From the NCBI RefSeq assembly GCF_002797935.1, contig NZ_PGER01000001.1, forward strand, positions 2,728,001 to 2,792,000: DNA of 64,000 bases, given 5' to 3'. This document shows positions 26,099 to 33,742 of this stretch, in pieces. This DNA comes from Flavobacterium sp. 1 (lineage in GTDB: Bacteria > Bacteroidota > Bacteroidia > Flavobacteriales > Flavobacteriaceae). The number at the start of each line of letters is the position of its first letter. The first letter of the stretch is position 1. The position numbers were made by a program, and so were the translations under genes. Below the pieces are notes generated by a model. That model was given only the letters and a program-made list of their open reading frames with translations. It searched no databases and was not told where the DNA came from.

Positions 26099-26488
26099 AT
26101 GAAAAACATAATGACTTTTATCGTTTTGCTGCTTTCAGGCTACATTAGCTTTGCGCAAAGTGGCCCTAAGATTGAAATACAGCTGTCTAATAATACTATT
26201 GATTACGGTCAAGTAAACAAATCTGCTGATAATGGAGTTCGAAACTTTACATTTACCAACAATGGTGATGCCCCATTAAGCATAACAGGGATTCAATCTA
26301 CAGCCAGTTTTACTATACTGTACAAGCCCGGTGAGCCTATTGCTCCTGGAAAATCAGACCGAATTGAAATAAAATACAATATGGTTCCAGGTCCAATACG
26401 CAAAACTATTACACTAGAAACTAATGCTGTAAATTATGATGGTGGCCGGGTTCCTCTCAAAATTAAAGGCGAAGTGCTTACAAACTAA
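26099..26488 (+). CDS. exported DUF1573-like protein
   Basis: The 129-residue protein has a signal peptide ending ISFAQ and a single Ig-like (ASPM/SPD-2/Hydin-type) domain: TIDYGQVNKSADNGVRNFTF, then NNGDAPLSITGIQS and a final strand PLKIKGEV. This layout matches DUF1573 proteins, which are abundant in Bacteroidota and of unknown function. The cysteine often present after the first strands is missing here. It converges on the protease gene and shares its terminator. Confidence 0.8.
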   Translation: MKNIMTFIVLLLSGYISFAQSGPKIEIQLSNNTIDYGQVNKSADNGVRNFTFTNNGDAPLSITGIQSTASFTILYKPGEPIAPGKSDRIEIKYNMVPGPIRKTITLETNAVNYDGGRVPLKIKGEVLTN

Positions 26489-26508
26489 AAACAGCATATA
26501 ATAACGAA

Positions 26509-26533
26509 AAAAACGCTTTTTGAAAGCGTTTTT
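26509..26533. terminator. bidirectional terminator
   Basis: AAAAACGCTTT (26509-26519) pairs with AAAGCGTTTTT (26523-26533) around a 3-base loop, with A and T runs at both ends, between converging genes. Confidence 0.85.
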
Positions 26534-26535
26534 TT

Positions 26536-27867
26536 TTACAAATCATCAATCAATTGGAAAGAAAACTTAAAAGCTTTACCATTCCTTTCAATTTCCAAAT
26601 AAAATACTTTATTGTCTTCTGATTTAAACAATTCATTTAGTTTTTGCAATGAATATTGATAAACTGGTGATTTATTAATCGTAATAATTACATCCCCAGT
26701 TTGCAATCCGCTTTTAGCTGCAGGCGAATTTTTTCGAATATTCGCAATTTCATAAATTGGTTTGAGCTCAAATTTATATTTAAAATCATTAGTAACATTC
26801 TTTCCTTCACTATTAAAAGTAATACTGCCGGACAAAGGCACTGTCTCCATCCTAACCGTTTCTTTTACCCATTGTATTCCATTGTGTTTTATTTCAATAC
26901 CGCTTTTATTATAACTAAAAGGCTGATAAAAATCTGAATTCTTTTTTAAATAAAGCAATTCATTCTTATAATCGAAAACAGCCGAAAAACGCTTTAAAAT
27001 TTCACCTCCAACTGATCCTGCCCTATCTTTAACCATACGGACACTTTTTATAGAACTAGAATCAGGGAAAGCTACAATTGGCGATTTAAAAGTATAATTA
27101 CCAAATGAAAAACTGGTAACTTTAGCTCTTCTCCCTTCGATGTCACCGCTAAAGCCTTTTCCCAAAAAATCTTCAAAATTTTTAGATGGCACCTTAACTT
27201 GATCCGACAAATTTTGAAACAGCCATACTGAGTCACTATTCCCAGTATCTATTAACATTTTTACAGGTATTTTTATTTTATCAATATCAGCTATTCCAAA
27301 CAAATAAGGCTTAAACCTATCAATTGTAATTGTTGTTTTGTCAAATTTTTTTTCTATTTTTTTTCTATTTGCTTCATTATCCTTATAAACAATTACTCTT
27401 TTACTGGCATAATCGATTCGGATCAAATTTTTTCTAAAAAAATCATACCCAATAATTCCGTTTACGGGTATTCCAATTTGCGAAGAAAGATTAAAACTCT
27501 GGTCAAGGATAACATAAATAAGCTGCCGGGTGGCTTTAATCCCATCTAATTCCAAAATATTATTAGTTGTTTTCAAGCCTTCAATAGCATCTTCGCTTCC
27601 CAAACCTTTCAGTGTTATTTTTTCGGAATTAAAAAAATTAACATCTGGATTATCTTCCAAACTAAAAAGAATAGTTTCCTCTACACCTGTGTCCAAAAGA
27701 AAGTTCAACTCCACTCCGTTTACTTTTATAGGAATAAAAACTAAATTATTAATCAAGACTATTGGTACTGTAACTTTCTCTATATCTTTTTCAAATACAA
27801 AACCTTCCTGAGCAAAAACAGGCATTATTGTTATTAATAAAAGAAAAAATACACATTTTTTTTTCAT
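26536..27867 (-). CDS. retropepsin-like aspartyl protease with PDZ domain
   Basis: The 443-residue exported protein has a signal peptide ending MPVFAQ. Two aspartyl-protease-like lobes each carry a DTG triad: FLLDTGVEETILF near residue 60 and MLIDTGNSDSVWLF near residue 205. Together these would form one active site as in pepsin-type enzymes. A C-terminal PDZ domain (about 355-440; NSPAAKSGLQTGDVIITINK) would bind peptide ends. This aspartyl-protease-plus-PDZ design recurs in Bacteroidota; the substrate is not known. It is divergent from the aminotransferase gene. Confidence 0.85.
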   Translation of the reverse strand: MKKKCVFFLLLITIMPVFAQEGFVFEKDIEKVTVPIVLINNLVFIPIKVNGVELNFLLDTGVEETILFSLEDNPDVNFFNSEKITLKGLGSEDAIEGLKTTNNILELDGIKATRQLIYVILDQSFNLSSQIGIPVNGIIGYDFFRKNLIRIDYASKRVIVYKDNEANRKKIEKKFDKTTITIDRFKPYLFGIADIDKIKIPVKMLIDTGNSDSVWLFQNLSDQVKVPSKNFEDFLGKGFSGDIEGRRAKVTSFSFGNYTFKSPIVAFPDSSSIKSVRMVKDRAGSVGGEILKRFSAVFDYKNELLYLKKNSDFYQPFSYNKSGIEIKHNGIQWVKETVRMETVPLSGSITFNSEGKNVTNDFKYKFELKPIYEIANIRKNSPAAKSGLQTGDVIITINKSPVYQYSLQKLNELFKSEDNKVFYLEIERNGKAFKFSFQLIDDL

Positions 27868-27993
27868 TTAGTTAAATTTCTATATTATAACCCAATATAC
27901 AATAATTATCTGCAAAAAACAACAAAATAGACGCAATGTTTAACAGCAATTTCCGAAAATAAATTGCAAATTTGCACCTCAAATTTTACAATC

Positions 27994-29190
27994 ATGCCTG
28001 AAATTTCAATCAGAGGTCGAAGAATGCCGGAATCGCCAATCCGAAAATTGGCTCCTTATGCTGACATAGCTAAAAAAAAAGGGCGTAAGGTTTATCATTT
28101 AAACATTGGACAGCCCGATATAAAAAGCCCTGAAATTGCTATCAACGCGATAAAAAACATTGATTTAACCATCATCGAATACGGTCCTTCTGCGGGATAC
28201 GAAAGTTACCGAAAAAAACTAGCCCAATTTTACACCAAGCAAGATGTAAAAGTAGGCTACGAAGATATAATGATAACTACTGGAGGTTCTGAAGCACTTT
28301 TGTTTGCTCTTGGAAGTATCATGGATCCAGGGGATGAAGTCATTATTCCCGAACCTTTTTATGCCAATTACAGTGCTTTCTCGGAAGAATCAAGTGCAAA
28401 AGTTGTACCCGTAATTTCTAATATCGAAAGCGGATTTACACTTCCAACAATTGAAGAATTTGAAAAAGCAATTACACCAAAGTCAAAAGCAATCTTAATT
28501 TGCAACCCAAATAATCCAACAGGATATTTATATTCTGAATCTGAAATTAAACAGCTGGGAGAATTGGTTAAAAAACATGATCTGTTTTTAATAGCAGACG
28601 AAGTGTATCGTGAATTCATATATGATGAAAGAGACCATCACTTTTCTGTGATGAACCTACAAGGAATTGAACAAAATGTAATCATGATTGATTCGGTTTC
28701 TAAAAGATACAGTATGTGTGGCGCACGTATTGGCTGTATGGTAACTAAAAACAGAGAAGTTATTGCTGCCGCAATGAAATTTGCACAAGCCCGTCTATGC
28801 CCTCCAACAATCGAACAAATTGCCTGTGAAGCTGCAATTGACACACCTCAAAGTTATTTTGACGAAGTAATAGTTGAATACAAAGAACGAAGAGATATTT
28901 TAATCAGTGAATTAAACAAAATAGAAGGCGTGATCGTAAAGACTCCAAAAGCTTCTTTTTATTGCATAGCTCAATTGCCTATTGATAATGCAGACATTTT
29001 TGCACAGTGGCTTCTAGAAAAATATGAACTGAACGGCGAAACGGTAATGATTGCGCCAGCTGCCGGATTTTATTCAACTCCAGGGGTTGGTTTAAATCAG
29101 GTTCGTATTGCGTATGTTTTGAAAAAAGAAGATTTAATCAGTGCTGTGCGAATTTTGAAAGAAGCAATTACTGTTTACAATTCAAAATAA
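27994..29190 (+). CDS. PLP-dependent class I aminotransferase
   Basis: The 398-residue fold-type I enzyme moves amino groups between an amino acid and a 2-oxo acid in the cytosol. Visible marks are NIGQPDIKSP (substrate loop), TTGGSEALLFALGS (phosphate cup), NPNNPTGYLYSESEI, ADEVYREFIYD (Asp contacts the PLP ring nitrogen), the Schiff-base lysine in SVSKRYSMCGARIG, and the final arginine segment VRIAYV. The ATG at 27994 is chosen; the frame can be extended to a TTG at 27964, but that overlaps promoter-like sequence. The pattern fits aspartate or aromatic aminotransferases; exact substrate uncertain. Confidence 0.92.
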   Translation: MPEISIRGRRMPESPIRKLAPYADIAKKKGRKVYHLNIGQPDIKSPEIAINAIKNIDLTIIEYGPSAGYESYRKKLAQFYTKQDVKVGYEDIMITTGGSEALLFALGSIMDPGDEVIIPEPFYANYSAFSEESSAKVVPVISNIESGFTLPTIEEFEKAITPKSKAILICNPNNPTGYLYSESEIKQLGELVKKHDLFLIADEVYREFIYDERDHHFSVMNLQGIEQNVIMIDSVSKRYSMCGARIGCMVTKNREVIAAAMKFAQARLCPPTIEQIACEAAIDTPQSYFDEVIVEYKERRDILISELNKIEGVIVKTPKASFYCIAQLPIDNADIFAQWLLEKYELNGETVMIAPAAGFYSTPGVGLNQVRIAYVLKKEDLISAVRILKEAITVYNSK

Positions 29191-29221
29191 AGAAAAAAAC
29201 ACCAAATACCTTATCAATATC

Positions 29222-29254
29222 AAAAGGCGATAGCAATTTATGTTATTGCCTTTT
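29222..29254 (+). terminator. intrinsic terminator after the aminotransferase
   Basis: AAAAGGCGATAGCA (29222-29235) pairs with TGTTATTGCCTTTT (29241-29254) over 14 positions including two G-U pairs, followed by a T run. Confidence 0.75.
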
Positions 29255-29390
29255 TTGTTTTGTTATCAAATTACTCAATCTTTTCATCAATTTTTGCAAT
29301 AATTAAAAGCCAAAACGATAGAAAATGTTTCCTTTTTATTAATTATCTTTACCTCTTAAAAATAGACACTCATAAAAACTGTACCTTTTA

Positions 29391-30062
29391 ATGATAAACA
29401 ACGAAGAATTTCAAGACGAAATAGGAAACAATCATATTAGTACCAATGCAAAAAATCCAATAAGAAAGGATGCTTTTGCCCTTTCAGATGAAGAAAAGAT
29501 TGAAAAAATAAAAAAAGATGTTGAAAACATTCTGCTAACGCTAGGAATGGACTTGACTGATGACAGCATGAAAGGAACTCCTAATCGCGTTGCAAAAATG
29601 TTTGTAAAAGAAATTTTTGGCGGATTAAATCCTGACAAAAAACCGAAAGCTTCCACTTTTGAGAACAACTACAAATACGGAGAAATGTTAGTTGAAAAAA
29701 ACATTACACTCTACTCTACCTGCGAACATCATTTATTACCTATCATCGGAAGAGCACATGTTGCTTATATTTCGAGCGGAAGGGTTATTGGCCTTTCAAA
29801 AATGAACCGTATTGTAGAACATTATGCCAAAAGACCTCAAGTACAAGAAAGATTAACAATGCAGATTGTTCAAGAATTGCAGCAAGCTCTTGGCACTGAA
29901 GATGTGGCTTGCGTGATCGATGCTAAACACCTTTGCGTCAATTCTAGAGGAATCAAAGATATCGAAAGCAGTACGGTAACTTCAGAATTTGGCGGAAAAT
30001 TCAAAGATGCTCAAATCAAAAGAGAGTTTTTGGATTATATTAAACTGGAAACTAAATTCTAA
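29391..30062 (+). CDS. folE: GTP cyclohydrolase I
   Basis: This enzyme converts GTP to 7,8-dihydroneopterin triphosphate, the first step of folate and pterin synthesis. The 223-residue protein has the zinc and catalytic motifs CEHHLLPIIGRAHVAYI, KMNRIVEHYAKRPQVQERLT and ACVIDAKHLCVNSRGI, so the zinc ligands Cys, His, Cys are all present (type IA). The N-terminal 40 residues are a variable charged extension. It is followed by a structured repeat at 30091 and then cysS. Confidence 0.96.
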   Translation: MINNEEFQDEIGNNHISTNAKNPIRKDAFALSDEEKIEKIKKDVENILLTLGMDLTDDSMKGTPNRVAKMFVKEIFGGLNPDKKPKASTFENNYKYGEMLVEKNITLYSTCEHHLLPIIGRAHVAYISSGRVIGLSKMNRIVEHYAKRPQVQERLTMQIVQELQQALGTEDVACVIDAKHLCVNSRGIKDIESSTVTSEFGGKFKDAQIKREFLDYIKLETKF

Positions 30063-30090
30063 TATTTAGAAAAAATCTCATCATTACCCT

Positions 30091-30183
30091 AAAGCCCTAG
30101 CCCTGATTGCAGTGGAAATCCTTTTTTTATGTCCTTTTTTTGGACATGAAAAAAGATTGAAACGGAAAGCAGGATAAAGCTCC
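30091..30183 (+). ncRNA. structured flavobacterial repeat, copy 1 (possible Flavo-1-like RNA)
   Basis: The element runs from AAAGCCCTAGCCCTGATTGC to a final AGCTCC. Fixed blocks GATTGCAGTGGAAATCC and GATTGAAACGGAAAGCAGGA flank a variable hairpin (CTTTTTTTATGTCC against GGACATGAAAAAAG). Copies at 33556 and 40166 keep the blocks while the hairpin changes sequence but still pairs. A motif named Flavo-1 is known from Flavobacteria; I cannot confirm identity. It lies between folE and cysS and ends 15 bp before the cysS start. Confidence 0.55.
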
Positions 30184-30197
30184 AAAAAATAAATTTT

Positions 30198-31676
30198 ATG
30201 TCCTTATATAAAAGTCAGACCTTAAAAATATACAATTCTCTTTCGGGAGAAAAAGAAACATTTACGCCAATTAACGAAGGAAATATTGGGATGTATGTAT
30301 GCGGACCAACAGTTTACAGCAATGTGCATCTTGGGAATGTGAGAACTTTTATGTCTTTTGACGTAATCTTTAGATACCTATTGCATTTGGATTACAAAGT
30401 GCGTTATGTCCGAAACATTACGGATGTCGGGCATATTGTGGACGATGTAGATGAAGGGGAAGATAAAATTGCCAAAAAAGCGCGTTTGGAACAACTAGAA
30501 CCTATGGAAGTGGTACAACGCTACACTGTAGATTTTCATGATATTTTGAATGCTTTTAACTTTTTGCCTCCTAGTATTGAACCTACGGCAACAGGACATA
30601 TTATTGAGCAAATCGAAATCATAAAAACAATAATTGATAAAGGAATTGGTTATATAGCCAATGGCTCTGTTTATTTTGATGTGGTTAAATTCAACGAAAC
30701 CAATCATTACGGAATCTTAAGCGGCCGCAATATTGAAGATATGCTGGCCAATACCCGTGATCTTGACGGACAGTCGGACAAAAGAAATCCACAGGATTTT
30801 GCACTTTGGAAAAAAGCCGAACCACAGCATATTATGCGATGGCCTTCACCTTGGAGCGATGGTTTCCCAGGTTGGCACTTAGAATGTACTGCAATGAGCA
30901 CTAAATATTTGGGCAACCATTTTGATATTCACGGCGGTGGAATGGATTTGAAATTCCCGCATCATGAATGTGAAATTGCCCAAAATGAAGCCTGCACTGG
31001 GCACACTCCGGTGAATTACTGGATGCATGCCAATATGCTTACCCTGAACGGTAAAAAAATGGCTAAATCTACTGGAAACAATATTTTACCAGGAGAGATT
31101 TTAACTGGAGACAATGCTTTTTTAAGCAAAGCTTTTTCAGCATCAGTAGCACGTTTTTTTATGCTTCAGGCGCATTACAGAAGCATTCTTGATTTCTCTG
31201 ACGAAGCGATTATTGCTGCCGAAAAAGGATTTAAAAGATTGATGGAAGCGATGGAATCTTTAAAAGGAATTTTGGCAAGTGAGTCGAGTTCATTAGAAAT
31301 AGATACTTGGAAACAATTATGTTATGATGCGATGAATGATGATTTCAACACTCCAATTCTTATCGCACAGTTATTCGAAGGGGTTCGTTATATAAATTTA
31401 TTGAAAGAGGAAAAAGAGACATTAAACATTGCCGATTTAAAATCATTTACGACAGTTATGCAAGCTTTTGTATTTGATGTTTTAGGATTGGAAGAAGAAA
31501 AAGTCAATGGAAATACAGACAAATTAGAAGGCGTAGTGAATATGCTTATCGGCATGCGCAAACAAGCCAGAGATAATAAAGATTTTGCATTGTCAGATCA
31601 AATTCGTGACCAATTAATAGCATTGGGCATTCAATTGAAAGACGGAAAAGAAGGGACTACATTTAGTATTCAGTAA
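30198..31676 (+). CDS. cysS: cysteinyl-tRNA synthetase
   Basis: This enzyme charges tRNA-Cys. The 492-residue class I synthetase has [20 protein letters not shown] (first zinc cysteine and HIGH-type HLGN), [15 protein letters not shown] and [13 protein letters not shown] (remaining zinc ligands), and KKMAKSTGN (KMSKS loop). The DALR-type helical domain forms the C-terminal third. All key residues are present and the length is typical. No co-transcribed partner is evident, although yidD and lgt follow on the same strand. Confidence 0.97.
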   Translation: MSLYKSQTLKIYNSLSGEKETFTPINEGNIGMYVCGPTVYSNVHLGNVRTFMSFDVIFRYLLHLDYKVRYVRNITDVGHIVDDVDEGEDKIAKKARLEQLEPMEVVQRYTVDFHDILNAFNFLPPSIEPTATGHIIEQIEIIKTIIDKGIGYIANGSVYFDVVKFNETNHYGILSGRNIEDMLANTRDLDGQSDKRNPQDFALWKKAEPQHIMRWPSPWSDGFPGWHLECTAMSTKYLGNHFDIHGGGMDLKFPHHECEIAQNEACTGHTPVNYWMHANMLTLNGKKMAKSTGNNILPGEILTGDNAFLSKAFSASVARFFMLQAHYRSILDFSDEAIIAAEKGFKRLMEAMESLKGILASESSSLEIDTWKQLCYDAMNDDFNTPILIAQLFEGVRYINLLKEEKETLNIADLKSFTTVMQAFVFDVLGLEEEKVNGNTDKLEGVVNMLIGMRKQARDNKDFALSDQIRDQLIALGIQLKDGKEGTTFSIQ

Positions 31677-31722
31677 GCAGAAAACAGAAGTCAAATTTAG
31701 AATTCAGATAACAACATCTAAA

Positions 31723-31971
31723 ATGTTTTCAAAAATAATAGTTTATCCTTTTATACTACTCGTTCGGTTTTATCAGGGAGCTATCTCCCCTTTTACACCA
31801 GCGGCCTGTCGATTTGAGCCAACCTGTTCGAGCTATATGATTCAGGCATTGCAAATTCATGGATTGTTTTATGGAGGCTATTTAGGAATAAAAAGAATTT
31901 TGAGCTGTCATCCTTGGGGCGGAAAAGGCTACGATCCTGTTCCTGAAAAAAAATGCAATCATAGTCATTAA
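31723..31971 (+). CDS. yidD: membrane protein insertion efficiency factor YidD
   Basis: The 82-residue protein has the full YidD signature: [34 protein letters not shown] and [17 protein letters not shown], with all three conserved cysteines. YidD proteins sit at the inner membrane and help YidC insert membrane proteins. It is 46 bp after cysS and 75 bp before lgt, so the three may share transcripts. Confidence 0.95.
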   Translation: MFSKIIVYPFILLVRFYQGAISPFTPAACRFEPTCSSYMIQALQIHGLFYGGYLGIKRILSCHPWGGKGYDPVPEKKCNHSH

Positions 31972-32046
31972 AAAGAAAGTTTCTTACCTTTTAATTAACA
32001 CTATCAATCAAATCAAAATAGTATTTTCACAAAAAAATAAAAATAA

Positions 32047-32976
32047 ATGACACACGCTTTAAACATTGTTTGGAATCCCTCTGAAGGTATTGATTTAGGT
32101 TTTTTCATTATTCGCTTTTACAGTTTGATGTTTGTAATTGCTTTTGGATTGGGCTGGTACATCATGAAACATATTTTTGACAGAGAAAATATTGCTATTG
32201 ACAAATTGGATTCTTTGTTTGTTTGGACCGTGTTAGCTACTTTAATTGGAGCCCGTTTGGGACATGTTTTCTTTTACGATTGGGAATATTACCGCAATAA
32301 CCTGCCTGAAATAATCCTGCCTTTCCGACTCAGCCCTAAATTTCAATTCACCGGATATCAAGGCCTCGCAAGTCATGGAGCCGCTATTTCGATTATTGTT
32401 GCGATGTATTTTTTTAGTAAAAAAGTGCTTAACAAACCTGTTTTATGGATATTGGACAGAGTTGTCGTTCCTGTGGCCAGTGGAGCTATTTTTGTCAGAT
32501 TGGGAAATTTCTTCAATTCAGAAATTGTGGGTAAAGAAACCACTTCTTCATTTGGAATTCGTTTTGTAAGAGATCAGTTTACTCCACGACAGGCAGTCAA
32601 TGCGACGCAGCTTTCAACGCCAAAAGAGGCTTACAAAGCTATTGCTACCAATCCTCAATATGCTAATTTACTGGAACAAGTTCCTGCCAAACATCCAGCC
32701 CAATTGTACGAAGCTTTCTGCTACATCTTTGTATTTGCGGTATTGTTTTTCCTTTATTGGAAAACGGATGCCCGAAAAAAATCAGGCTTTTTATTCGGTC
32801 TGTTCTTAGTATTATTGTTCTCTGTACGTATAGTTGTAGAATCAGTAAAAGAGAGCCAGGGTGGCTTTGAAAGCGATTTAGGAAACATACTATCTACAGG
32901 TCAATGGCTGAGTATTCCATTTATTGCTGTGGGATTGTACTTTGTATTTACTGCCAAAAAGACGAGTGAAATATAA
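32047..32976 (+). CDS. lgt: prolipoprotein diacylglyceryl transferase
   Basis: Lgt attaches diacylglycerol to the lipobox cysteine of prelipoproteins at the inner membrane. The 309-residue protein has about seven hydrophobic helices and the Lgt core LIGARLGHVFFYD, GYQGLASHGAAI (catalytic His region), VRLGNFFNSEIVG (family signature RxGNFxNxE) and HPAQLYEAF. The insert with QFTPRQAVNATQLSTPKEA is a family-variable loop. A strong terminator follows. Confidence 0.95.
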   Translation: MTHALNIVWNPSEGIDLGFFIIRFYSLMFVIAFGLGWYIMKHIFDRENIAIDKLDSLFVWTVLATLIGARLGHVFFYDWEYYRNNLPEIILPFRLSPKFQFTGYQGLASHGAAISIIVAMYFFSKKVLNKPVLWILDRVVVPVASGAIFVRLGNFFNSEIVGKETTSSFGIRFVRDQFTPRQAVNATQLSTPKEAYKAIATNPQYANLLEQVPAKHPAQLYEAFCYIFVFAVLFFLYWKTDARKKSGFLFGLFLVLLFSVRIVVESVKESQGGFESDLGNILSTGQWLSIPFIAVGLYFVFTAKKTSEI

Positions 32977-32993
32977 ATTGAATTTATTGTATT

Positions 32994-33030
32994 AAAAATA
33001 GCCAACGGTTTGATTCCGTTGGCTATTTTT
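32994..33030. terminator. terminator after lgt
   Basis: AAAAATAGCCAACGG (32994-33008) pairs perfectly over 15 bp with CCGTTGGCTATTTTT (33016-33030), followed by TTTAG. It also sits at the 3' end of the decayed gene on the other strand. Confidence 0.9.
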
Positions 33031-33350
33031 TTAGTTCAAAAACAATTCCTTCAAATGATTTTCATACAATTTCAAATCATTGATAATATCCCATTTTTTT
33101 CAATATCATGAAAATCTAAGCTTTCTAAAGGCTTCATTCCTGTAAAAGCATTCATTAATAAAATCCAAATAATGATCCATCGTCAACACTGGTTTCACCA
33201 AAGAACTCGTCTGGTAATGTAAAAGCTTCATTCGGAGCATTCCACGAAGACGAAGTGGTTACCATGTATTTCGTTCCATGCAACATCCCTGGGTTGGTGG
33301 TAATTCTAGATTTCTTGTGTAAAACAGAACTGGAAAGCGGAAAATAAAAC
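33031..33350 (-). pseudogene. decayed NAD(P)H quinone oxidoreductase (MdaB-type flavodoxin fold), C-terminal part
   Basis: The minus strand reads RITTNPGMLHGTKYMVTTSS, then WNAPNEAFTLPDEFFGETSV and DDGSLFGFY before a stop. One frame over it continues MNAFTGMKPLESLDFHDIEK, and after another shift it ends NDLKLYENHLKELFLN and a TAA at 33031-33033. Put together, these match the C-terminal half of MdaB-like NAD(P)H:quinone oxidoreductases. At least two frameshifts and the lack of a 5' part (the FMN-binding N-terminus) show that the gene is dead. Bases 33351-33550 show nothing further. Confidence 0.7.
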
Positions 33351-33555
33351 TTTTATAGCAAGGAAAAACTCCTTTAAAGAATAACTCTTCATTTTGCTGA
33401 CAAAAAACAATTTACACAGACGAAATACAATAAATAAAAAACACCTTTGTGAAAATAATGTAGTTTAGATTATATGCAGCAAATTATCAAACCTAATTTC
33501 AATTATCACATTTGTCTTTTAAATAATAGCTAAAAACAAAATACCTCCTTATTCC

Positions 33556-33635
33556 GATTAAAATGAAAATCCTTATAAGGCTCTTCTTTTCGGACGAGAC
33601 TATAAGATTGAAATGGAAAGTGGGACAATACCAGC
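33556..33635 (+). ncRNA. structured flavobacterial repeat, copy 2 (degenerate)
   Basis: GATTAAAATGAAAATCC, a variable hairpin closed by CTTATA and TATAAG, and GATTGAAATGGAAAGTGGGA match the block order of the copy at 30091. The 5' CCCTAG part and the final AGCTCC are eroded. It stands in the spacer between the dead quinone reductase and the secDF terminator. Confidence 0.45.
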
Positions 33636-33690
33636 AAAAAATAACAAATCATTCTGCTCCAAAATTAATTAGCTGGACTTTAATGTAAAA

Positions 33691-33720
33691 AAAAAGATTC
33701 ATCTTACGTTGAATCTTTTT
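33691..33720 (-). terminator. terminator after secDF
   Basis: AAAAAGATTC (33691-33700) pairs with GAATCTTTTT (33711-33720) around a 10-base loop. Read on the minus strand the stem is followed by a run of T, fitting termination of secDF. Confidence 0.8.
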
Positions 33721-33742
33721 TAAAATATATAAATACTATTTT

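Noticed and set aside
27964..27993. TTG start extending the aminotransferase by 10 codons.
   Set aside because: The extra residues have no family support and overlap promoter-like sequence; ATG at 27994 fits better.
30091..30183. Structured repeat considered as a tRNA.
   Set aside because: No cloverleaf, no T-loop GTTCRA and no acceptor stem; the length and hairpin layout differ.
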